Assembly (NCBI RefSeq): GCF_050908845.1
Contig: NZ_CP194171.1
Coordinates: 3,472,001 to 3,536,000, forward strand
From: Marinobacterium_D sp050908845
GTDB lineage: Bacteria; Pseudomonadota; Gammaproteobacteria; Pseudomonadales; Balneatricaceae
Direction of reading: 5' to 3'
Length of the DNA: 64,000 nucleotides
Shown: in pieces, positions 24,956 to 32,229 of the stretch
Layout of the letters: every line of letters starts with the position of its first letter
Numbering within the stretch: the first letter of the stretch is position 1
Position numbers and translations under genes: made by a program
Notes under the pieces: model-generated
Told to the model about the DNA's origin: nothing
The model's input: only the letters and a program-made list of their open reading frames with translations
Database searches by the model: none

Positions 24956-25843
24956 ATGTTCGAACCATTCACCCTGCCGGATCGAATCCGTTTTTATGCC
25001 GGCGAAGGCCAGCTGCCCGAGTGCGAGATGACAGGGCCTGGCGGGCGCGTACGTATCTGCCTTCAGGGAGCCCAGGTGTTGAGTTACGAACCCGAATACA
25101 AACAGGATGTTTTCTGGGTCAGTTCGACAAGCCGCTACCAGCTGGGTAAAGCGATTCGCGGCGGTATTCCGGTCTGCTGGCCCTGGTTTGGCGATCACCC
25201 TGAAAACCCGGAGCTGCCCGCTCACGGCTTTGCCCGCACCTCACTCTGGGAGGTCCGTTCCAGCTTCGCCGACACCGAGGTAACGCGCCTGCAGCTGGGC
25301 CTGACCGACTCGCCCAGCAGCGAGCAGCTCTGGCCCGGCCACTTCGAACTGATCCTCGATATCGAGCTGGGCGAACAACTGGTGCTGTCTCTGACCACCA
25401 GCAACACCGGCTCTCAGACATTCAATATCACCGAGGCGCTGCACACCTATTACGCGGTGGGCGCTGCCGACAACCTGCAGATCGAGGGGCTCAGGGCGCA
25501 CCGTTACCAGGACAAGCTGGAGAACTTCGCGGTCAAAACCCAGGAAGAGGAACTCGCACCCCAGCCACCACTGGATCGGGTCTACGATACCGACCAGCCG
25601 GTGACGCTGATCGATCCGCTGCTGAAACGCCGCATCCGCATCGACAAGTCATCCAGCGCCTCCACCATCGTCTGGAACCCGGGTGCCGACATCGCCGCCG
25701 GCATGGCCGATGTGGGCAGCGGTGAAGAGACCGGTTTCATCTGTATCGAGGCGGGCAACGCCCGGGAACGGGTCATCCGCCTGGCGCCGGAGGAGAGCCA
25801 CTGCCTGAAGATGGCGATTCAGGTCGAAACCATCGACGACTGA
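24956..25843 (+). CDS. D-hexose-6-phosphate mutarotase (YeaD-like)
   Basis: The 295-residue protein belongs to the aldose-1-epimerase-like superfamily, YeaD group, which equilibrates the alpha and beta anomers of glucose-6-phosphate. It carries the signature GGIPVCWPWFG with the substrate-binding region near residue 65, and the HTYYAVG segment. GGGAG precedes the ATG. Divergent placement from zwf, whose substrate is the beta anomer, fits a joint role in hexose-phosphate oxidation. Confidence 0.87.
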   Translation: MFEPFTLPDRIRFYAGEGQLPECEMTGPGGRVRICLQGAQVLSYEPEYKQDVFWVSSTSRYQLGKAIRGGIPVCWPWFGDHPENPELPAHGFARTSLWEVRSSFADTEVTRLQLGLTDSPSSEQLWPGHFELILDIELGEQLVLSLTTSNTGSQTFNITEALHTYYAVGAADNLQIEGLRAHRYQDKLENFAVKTQEEELAPQPPLDRVYDTDQPVTLIDPLLKRRIRIDKSSSASTIVWNPGADIAAGMADVGSGEETGFICIEAGNARERVIRLAPEESHCLKMAIQVETIDD

Positions 25844-26331
25844 CGCCGGCCCAGCCCTGCGCCACTTTGACTCTCCGGGTTTAACTGTTCAGAATACCCG
25901 GCGAGTCAGGGAGTTGATGCAGCGGTATTTTGACCCGACTGCTGACTCTGAGGCGCACCGCTGAGCTCTTGAACCAATCCAAGAGCGGGTCGGTTTCACC
26001 CACGCCGGTGACCCGTCGACCGCCCCCCTCAGCCGCCTCGGATGGCGATCATTCTGGAGCCAGGGCTCCGGTCAATCCGTCGATTACAGCGCTTGAATCG
26101 GCAACGCAAACACTGAAAAACCGCAGACCAACTCCGCTCCGGGCATTTATTTCGCTGCCCCTGTATTTTGCTCCGCCGCTGTATCGCCAGCCTTAGCTGT
26201 CGATGCCGGCTGCGCGACTGACGGCGATAAACGCAGGCCCACAGACTCATGACTTAACCTGAAAACCGGCGCGGCAACCGCCCAGTCCTGGTGCGCCCAC
26301 TGCCTGCGCCCGACAAAAAAGGAGGATATAG
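25844..26331. other. 488-nt intergenic region upstream of ectD
   Basis: It begins with an imperfect 12-bp hairpin (25869-25907, GACTCTCCGGGT with ACCCGGCGAGTC), the likely end of the mutarotase transcript. The rest presumably holds the ectD promoter, which I could not pin down. No convincing ORF is present. Confidence 0.4.
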
Positions 26332-27252
26332 ATGAGCCACACTGCAGATCTCTACCCGTCCCGACAGCAGGAAGAGCCGCAGATCATCGAGCGTCAGGAT
26401 CCGACGCTGTACAACCAGAATTTCAACAACGCCCCGCTGAGCGAAGCCCAGCTAAAACAATACGAGCGGGACGGCTACATCCTGCTGCCCGACCTGTTCA
26501 GCCAGGCCGAGGTAAAACGCTTTCTCGCCGAAATGGGCCAGATGGAGAAGGACCCGGACCTGCTGGCCAGCGAGACCGCCATCACCGAGCCCAACGGCAA
26601 CGCCCTGCGCTCGGTATTCCAGATTCACCATAACAATGAACTCTACGCCAGCGTGGCCGCAGACCCGCGTATTGCCGATATCGCCCGCTTTATCCTCGAT
26701 GACCAGGTGTATATTCACCAGTCACGGCTCAACTTCAAGCCCGGCTTCAGCGGCAAGGAGTTCTACTGGCACTCCGACTTTGAAACCTGGCACGTGGAGG
26801 ACGGCATGCCGCGGATGCGGGCCCTTAGCGCATCGATTCTGCTCACCGACAACACCGAGTTCAACGGCCCGCTGATGGTGATGCCCGGCTCCCATCGCGA
26901 ATATATCGCCTGCGTCGGCGAGACCCCGGAAGACTACTACCTTGAGTCCCTGAAGGCTCAGACCCTGGGTACACCCGACGCGGCATCGCTGCAGCAGTTC
27001 CAGCAGCGCTACGGTCTGCGCTCCAGCGCCGCAAAAGCGGGCTCGGTGCTGCTGTTCGACTGCAACCTGATGCACGGTTCCAACAGCAATATCACCGCCA
27101 GCCCGCGCTCCAACCTGTTCTTTGTCTACAACGCCCTCAGCAACCAGGTTGTCGAGCCATTCGGTGGTGGCAAACCACGCCCGGAATTTCTCGCATCCCG
27201 CGAAAGGATTACACCGGTAGTGTCACCGGCGCCGCAGCGCAAGGTGGGCTGA
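26332..27252 (+). CDS. ectD: Ectoine 5-hydroxylase
   Basis: EctD is a non-haem Fe(II)/2-oxoglutarate dioxygenase that converts ectoine to 5-hydroxyectoine. The 306-residue protein carries the EctD signature around residues 144-160 (FYWHSDFETWHVEDGMP, iron ligands His147 and Asp149) and the distal His248 in CNLMHGS. The ribosome site GGAGG is strong. No ectABC genes are nearby, so ectoine must be made from a distant locus or imported. Confidence 0.94.
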   Translation: MSHTADLYPSRQQEEPQIIERQDPTLYNQNFNNAPLSEAQLKQYERDGYILLPDLFSQAEVKRFLAEMGQMEKDPDLLASETAITEPNGNALRSVFQIHHNNELYASVAADPRIADIARFILDDQVYIHQSRLNFKPGFSGKEFYWHSDFETWHVEDGMPRMRALSASILLTDNTEFNGPLMVMPGSHREYIACVGETPEDYYLESLKAQTLGTPDAASLQQFQQRYGLRSSAAKAGSVLLFDCNLMHGSNSNITASPRSNLFFVYNALSNQVVEPFGGGKPRPEFLASRERITPVVSPAPQRKVG

Positions 27253-27290
27253 TCAGCCCGCTCTGAAATAAACGTCGGACCTTCAGACGT

Positions 27291-27320
27291 GAAAGAGGGG
27301 ACCCTAAGGCCCCCTCTTCA
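27291..27320. terminator. Hairpin downstream of ectD
   Basis: AAAGAGGGG pairs with CCCCTCTT around an ACCCTAAGGC-type loop, 40 nt after the ectD stop. It lacks a U tract, but its position between convergent ectD and mmsA fits a terminator. A smaller CCTTCCT/AGGAAGG hairpin lies just beyond the mmsA stop. Confidence 0.45.
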
Positions 27321-27425
27321 GAAGTTACGAAGGACAACCGAAACGGTCGAAATTCGCCCTCACAGTATACCTGCCAGGGCTGTACGCCGCTATCGCCCTT
27401 CCTTTCCTAAGCGAGGAAGGAGCCC

Positions 27426-28919
27426 TCAGCTCGGGAAAGAGTAAACCACGCCTTCGCGCACACCGCTGGAAGGCCAGCGCTGGGTGATGGTCTTGCGACG
27501 GGTGTAGAAACGCACCGCATCCGGACCGTAGGCACTCAGATCACCGAACAGGGAACGCTTCCAGCCACCGAAGCTGTGGTAGGAGACAGGCACCGGCAGC
27601 GGTACGTTGACGCCCACCATGCCGACCAGGATCTGATCGGTGAAGTAACGGGCCGCTTCACCGTCACGGGTGAAGATGCAGGTGCCGTTACCGTATTCGT
27701 GATCGTTGATCAGCTGAATCGCCTCTTCCAGACTGTCGACTCGGACAACCACCAGCACCGGACCGAAGATCTCGTCGGTGTAGATGCTCATCTCCGGGGT
27801 GACCTTGTCGAACAGGGTCGCACCGACGAAGTAGCCGTTCTCATGCCCCTCGACCACCAGGTCACGACCGTCAACAACCAACTCGGCCCCTTCCGCTACA
27901 CCCGCATCGATATAGCCCTTGACGCGGTCACGCGCCTCAGCGGTGATCAGCGGGCCCATCTCGTTGCTGTTATCAAGACCGGAACCCACTTTCAGGCCGG
28001 CAATCTGCTCTTTCAGCGCGTCAACCAGCCTGTCAGCGATCTCATCACCCACGGTGACAGCGACAGACAGCGCCATGCAGCGCTCGCCGCAGGAGCCGTA
28101 AGCGGCACCCATCATGGCGTTAACGGCGTTATCCAGATCGGTATCCGGCATCAGCACGGAGTGGTTCTTGGCACCACCGAGGGCCTGGCAGCGCTTGCCG
28201 TTAGCGGCGGCCTGCTCGTAGATATACTGGGCGATCGGCGTGGAGCCGACAAAGCTTACCGCCTGTACTGTGTCAGACTGCAGCAGCGTATCCACCGCCT
28301 CCTTGTCACCGTTGACCACATTCAGCACGCCCTTGGGCAGACCCGCTTCCATCGCCAGCTGGGCGATCATCAGCACACTGCTGGGATCACGCTCGGACGG
28401 CTTGAGGACGAAGGTGTTACCGCAGGCAACCGCCGCCGGCCACATCCACAGCGGCACCATGGCCGGGAAGTTGAACGGCGTAATGCCGGCCACGACGCCC
28501 AGCGGCTGGAACTCGCTCCAGCTGTCGATGTTCGGACCAACGTTTTTGCTGTGCTCGCCTTTCAGCAGCTGCGGGATACCGCAGGCGAACTCGACGTTTT
28601 CGATACCGCGCTGCAGCTCGCCGCGGGCGTCGTGCAGTACCTTGCCATGCTCGGTGCTGATCAGTTCGCAGATCTCATCCGCTTTCTCTTCCAGCAGCAT
28701 CTTGAAGCGGAACATTACCTGGGCGCGCTTGGCCGGGGGAGTGTTACGCCACTCCGGATAGGCCGCCGCGGCGTTGGCAATCGCCTGCTCCACGGTTTCA
28801 ACACTGGCCAGCTCTACTTCTCCGCTGACTTCGCCGGTGGAGGGGTTATAAACCGGCTGGGTGCGACCACCGGTCAACACCGTTTCGCCACCGATAAAAT
28901 GTCCAACTGTGTTAGTCAC
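27426..28919 (-). CDS. mmsA: Methylmalonate/malonate-semialdehyde dehydrogenase (CoA-acylating)
   Basis: MmsA oxidatively decarboxylates methylmalonate semialdehyde to propionyl-CoA, or malonate semialdehyde to acetyl-CoA. The 497-residue aldehyde dehydrogenase has the MmsA hallmark GSCGERCMALSVA with catalytic Cys281, PFNFPAMVPLWMWP, and lacks the Glu general base of ordinary ALDHs. It follows the beta-alanine:pyruvate aminotransferase by 70 nt on the same strand; together they turn beta-alanine into acetyl-CoA. The same enzyme could serve valine breakdown with the hydrolase at 17 kb. Confidence 0.94.
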   Translation of the reverse strand: MTNTVGHFIGGETVLTGGRTQPVYNPSTGEVSGEVELASVETVEQAIANAAAAYPEWRNTPPAKRAQVMFRFKMLLEEKADEICELISTEHGKVLHDARGELQRGIENVEFACGIPQLLKGEHSKNVGPNIDSWSEFQPLGVVAGITPFNFPAMVPLWMWPAAVACGNTFVLKPSERDPSSVLMIAQLAMEAGLPKGVLNVVNGDKEAVDTLLQSDTVQAVSFVGSTPIAQYIYEQAAANGKRCQALGGAKNHSVLMPDTDLDNAVNAMMGAAYGSCGERCMALSVAVTVGDEIADRLVDALKEQIAGLKVGSGLDNSNEMGPLITAEARDRVKGYIDAGVAEGAELVVDGRDLVVEGHENGYFVGATLFDKVTPEMSIYTDEIFGPVLVVVRVDSLEEAIQLINDHEYGNGTCIFTRDGEAARYFTDQILVGMVGVNVPLPVPVSYHSFGGWKRSLFGDLSAYGPDAVRFYTRRKTITQRWPSSGVREGVVYSFPS

Positions 28920-28989
28920 CCTGAATCTCCTGTCGCTCTGATAACTCTTATATGAATTTTATCTATCCTGATCTTTGCGCAGCGCCGAC

Positions 28990-30324
28990 TCAGTCAGCGC
29001 TGTTGATCGCATCACCGAGGATGTTGATGATCTGATCGATCTCATCGGTCTCGATGATGAACGGCAGCCCCAGCTGCAGGGTATCGCCGCCGTAACGTAC
29101 GTAGAGTCCCTTCTTCCAGCACTGCATGGCGATCTCCCAGGGACGTCGGGTTGGCTCGCCCGGTTTCGCGGCGATGGTAAGACCGGCGGCAAAACCGTAG
29201 TTACGGATATCGGTGACATGCTTGCTGCCCTTGAGGCTGTGCACCTTCTCTTCGAAGATCGGCGCCAGCTCGGCAACGCGCGGGACCAATTTGTCTTTTT
29301 CCAGCACATCCAGCGCCGCCAGTGCCGCAGCGCAGGCCACCGGATGCCCCGAGTAAGTGTAGCCGTGCGGCAGCTCCACGTTGTAATGGGCACCACCGGC
29401 GTCCATAAACGCATCATGGATCTCGTCTTTGACGATGACGGCCCCCATCGGAATCGCACCGTTGGTAATCTGTTTGGCCACATTGATCATATCCGGCACC
29501 ACGCCGAAGGCGTCGGCACCAAACATGGCACCGGCACGGCCAAAGCCGGTAATGACCTCATCGAAGATCAGCAGAATGCGGTGCTGGTCACAGATCTCGC
29601 GCAGACGCTTGAGGTACCCCACCGGCGGGATGATCACGCCAGCGGAACCGGAGAACGGCTCCACCATCACCGCCGCGATGTTGGAGGCATCGTGCAGCGC
29701 GATCAGGTCTTCCAGCTCATTGGCAAAGTCGGCTCCCTGCTCCGGCATCCCCTTGGTGAATGCCATTTCCGGACGCCAGGTGTGGTGCAGATGATCCGCC
29801 TCCATCGCCTGGCCCCAGAGTTTGCGGTTGCCACCGATACCGCCAAAGCTGATACCGCCCCAGCTGGCACCGTGATAGCCCTTGGCACGGCCGATGATAC
29901 GCGTCTTGGTCGCTTCGCCTTTCTGCCGCCAGTAGGCGCGGGCAATCTTGGTGGCGGTATCGGCCGACTCGGAACCGGAGTTGGTGAAAAACACCTTATT
30001 CAGCCCTTCAGGCGCCAGAGAAGCGACCTTCTCGGCCAGCTGAAACGCCAGCGGATGGCCGTACTGGAACGCCGGGGCGTAATCCAGGGTACCCAGCTGT
30101 TTGGCAACAGCTTCCTGAATTTCGGGACGGCTATGACCGGCTCCGCAGGTCCACAGGCCAGACAGACCATCGAGGATCCTGCGACCTTCCGCATCAATCA
30201 GGTAGCAGCCTTCCGCCGCCGTGATGATACGTGGGTCGGCCTTGAATTCACGGTTGGATGTATAAGGCATCCAGTATGCATCGAGCTGTGCTTGGGTCAG
30301 CCCTGCCAGTTCAGCCTGGTTCAT
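28990..30324 (-). CDS. Beta-alanine (omega-amino acid):pyruvate aminotransferase
   Basis: This class III PLP aminotransferase (444 residues) converts beta-alanine and pyruvate to malonate semialdehyde and alanine. It has the family landmarks LDGLSGLWTCGAGHS, TNSGSESADTATKIARAYW, the LIFDEVITGFGR segment and the PLP lysine in VAKQITNGAIPMGAV. Pairing with mmsA and a divergent LysR regulator matches the classical OapT-MmsA module. Other omega-amines or taurine-type substrates cannot be ruled out. Confidence 0.92.
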   Translation of the reverse strand: MNQAELAGLTQAQLDAYWMPYTSNREFKADPRIITAAEGCYLIDAEGRRILDGLSGLWTCGAGHSRPEIQEAVAKQLGTLDYAPAFQYGHPLAFQLAEKVASLAPEGLNKVFFTNSGSESADTATKIARAYWRQKGEATKTRIIGRAKGYHGASWGGISFGGIGGNRKLWGQAMEADHLHHTWRPEMAFTKGMPEQGADFANELEDLIALHDASNIAAVMVEPFSGSAGVIIPPVGYLKRLREICDQHRILLIFDEVITGFGRAGAMFGADAFGVVPDMINVAKQITNGAIPMGAVIVKDEIHDAFMDAGGAHYNVELPHGYTYSGHPVACAAALAALDVLEKDKLVPRVAELAPIFEEKVHSLKGSKHVTDIRNYGFAAGLTIAAKPGEPTRRPWEIAMQCWKKGLYVRYGGDTLQLGLPFIIETDEIDQIINILGDAINSAD

Positions 30325-30404
30325 CGCTTTTCATTCCCGAATGGTTAATGGGCAATCGCTTGATGGGAATGCACTTTAGACAACCACTTATGTTTGATAA
30401 ATTA

Positions 30405-30439
30405 CATTTTATCGAAACAAACTTTCATTTTTACGAAAC
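30405..30439. promoter_or_regulatory. Direct repeat, likely LysR operator
   Basis: CATTTTATCGAAAC (30405-30418) and CATTTTTACGAAAC (30426-30439) agree at 12 of 14 positions with a 21-bp period, two helical turns. They lie just upstream of the LysR start in the divergent region with the aminotransferase, which suits activation of one gene and autoregulation of the other. Confidence 0.5.
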
Positions 30440-30454
30440 TTTAAAAGGGCCTCG

Positions 30455-31378
30455 ATGAGAGCACTACTGGGCAACCTGAGCGACGCGGATATCCGCCTGC
30501 TGAGAATCTTCATGGCAGTGGTTGAAGCCGGCGGCCTGAGCGCCGCCGAGCTGGAGCTGAATATCGGCCGATCCACCATCAGCCGCCACCTCAAGGACCT
30601 GGAGATACGCCTAGGCATGACCCTGTGCCGGCGCGGTCGCGGCGGTTTTTCGATGACCCAGGAAGGTCTGCAGATATACGAATACGCCCAGCGCCTGATC
30701 ACCTCCATCGAGGAGTTCCGTCACCAGGTGAACGATATGCACCGCACGCTGCAGGGGCAGCTGTCGATCGCCATGTTCGATAAAACGGTCAGCAACCCGG
30801 AGTGCCAGGTGCCAGCTGCCATCAACCGGTTTATTTCCCAGGCACCGGAGGTGCAGATCGACATTCATGTAGTGCCGGTAAACCTGATCGAAAAAGGGGT
30901 ACTGGACGGGCGCTACCATGTGGGCGTGATTCCAACCCACCGCCCGTCAAGCAGCCTCCAGTATATCCCGCTGTTTGGCGAGCAGATGTATCTCTACTGC
31001 GGCGAGGGACACCCATTGTTTGAGCGCGCCGATACGGCAAGTCCGGATGAGATCCGCCGGCAGCGCTACGCCGGACTGAGCTTTCACAGCCCCAATATGG
31101 AAACCACGCGTCAGCATGATCTTCAGAAAAGCGCCGTCGCCAACGACCAGGAAGGGATCGCCACGCTGATTAGCTCCGGCGCCTATATCGGCTTTCTGCC
31201 CGACCACTATGCCGAACGTTTTATCCGCTTTGGCAAGATGCGCCGCCTGGAACAGGGCGGCTTCCACTACCACTGCGACTTTGCCGCCCTGTACCGCAAA
31301 TCGCCGGCGCCGACACGGCTGGTAAGGGAGTTTCTGTCAGCACTTGAAGAGTGCCACGGCCACCCGGTCAGCGGCTGA
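30455..31378 (+). CDS. LysR-family regulator of beta-alanine catabolism
   Basis: The 307-residue LysR-type regulator has an N-terminal winged helix (DIRLLRIFMAVVEAGGLSAAEL to GRSTISRHLKDLE) and a periplasmic-binding-like effector domain. It is divergent from the aminotransferase-mmsA pair, its probable target. AAAGGG precedes the ATG. Its 3' end overlaps the convergent PhnD-like gene by 11 nt. Confidence 0.9.
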   Translation: MRALLGNLSDADIRLLRIFMAVVEAGGLSAAELELNIGRSTISRHLKDLEIRLGMTLCRRGRGGFSMTQEGLQIYEYAQRLITSIEEFRHQVNDMHRTLQGQLSIAMFDKTVSNPECQVPAAINRFISQAPEVQIDIHVVPVNLIEKGVLDGRYHVGVIPTHRPSSSLQYIPLFGEQMYLYCGEGHPLFERADTASPDEIRRQRYAGLSFHSPNMETTRQHDLQKSAVANDQEGIATLISSGAYIGFLPDHYAERFIRFGKMRRLEQGGFHYHCDFAALYRKSPAPTRLVREFLSALEECHGHPVSG

Positions 31379-32228
31379 GTTCGGCGATCGGCCGGTAGGC
31401 ATCGTTGTCGACCGGGATAATCGCCTCGGCTCCCTCGGAATCCAGGTAGGCCTGCAGGCCAGGATGTCCCGACAGCATCAGTTCGCTGATCCGCCTGCGC
31501 ATCGGCTCACAGAGTTTCGAACCAAACACGAAGGGATCGAAATGGATCGGCTCCGAACGCCAGAGCACCCGAAAACTGTCTCGCCCGATGATTCCCTGGT
31601 CGAGAAAATCATCCGCCCGGCGGCTGGAGACAAAGGCCGCGGCTACCTGCCCGGACAGCAGCGCCTCCATGGCGCGGTCGTGAGAGCCTGCGTAGATACG
31701 CGAAGCGAAAAACCGATCCAGAGGCATATCCAGCAGTCGAGCAAACTGGGTCGACGGTATCAGCTCACCGGAGGTACTACCGGGATCGGTGAAGGCAACA
31801 CTCGCCCCCTGCAACTGGTCAACCTGCTGGTAGTTCGAATCCCCGCGCACAATAAGGATCGACTGGTAATAGGCCCCTTCCGGGGTAAAAACACCGTCGG
31901 CGTATGAGATCGAGGCAAACGCTTCCACCCGGTCATTCTGCTCATGGGCACGGACGTAGGACGCCGGTCCCAGCACCGCCATATCCAGTCCGCCATCGAC
32001 CACGCCCCTTACTACCGACTCGTAGGAGACCGGACGGACTATATCCACCGGAATATCCAGTTCGCTGGAGAGCAGCGCTGCCAGGTTGGCAAAAATTTCC
32101 ACCTCTCCATCCAGGTCCGCTTTCGGCACCATGGAGAAATGCAGCCGTTCCACTGCGCAGCTATCCTGCTGCGCCGCAAGGACGGGCTGAACCCAAAGAG
32201 CCATTGCCAGCAGTGCGATCTTGATCAT
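31368..32228 (-). CDS. PhnD-type phosphate/phosphonate-like periplasmic binding protein
   Basis: The 286-residue exported protein has a signal peptide (residues 1-18) and the PhnD/phosphite-binding fold features: MVPKADLDGEVEIFANLAALLSSEL, YESVVRGVVDGGLDMAVLGPASYV, and VAFTDPGSTSGELIPS. No ABC permease or ATPase gene is nearby. Instead it starts one nucleotide after the stop of a membrane GGDEF-EAL gene, so it is probably a ligand sensor partner rather than a transporter subunit (inference). The ligand is unknown and need not be phosphonate. Confidence 0.85.
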   Translation of the reverse strand: MIKIALLAMALWVQPVLAAQQDSCAVERLHFSMVPKADLDGEVEIFANLAALLSSELDIPVDIVRPVSYESVVRGVVDGGLDMAVLGPASYVRAHEQNDRVEAFASISYADGVFTPEGAYYQSILIVRGDSNYQQVDQLQGASVAFTDPGSTSGELIPSTQFARLLDMPLDRFFASRIYAGSHDRAMEALLSGQVAAAFVSSRRADDFLDQGIIGRDSFRVLWRSEPIHFDPFVFGSKLCEPMRRRISELMLSGHPGLQAYLDSEGAEAIIPVDNDAYRPIAELSR

Positions 32229-32229
32229 A

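Noticed and set aside
25930..26196. Plus-strand 88-codon frame in the ectD upstream region
   Set aside because: No ribosome site and a low-complexity product; no family resemblance.
30380..30396. Possible sigma54 promoter upstream of the aminotransferase gene (GTGGTTGTCTAAAGTGCA on the minus strand)
   Set aside because: GG and GC are separated by 11 nt and not 10, which abolishes sigma54 recognition.
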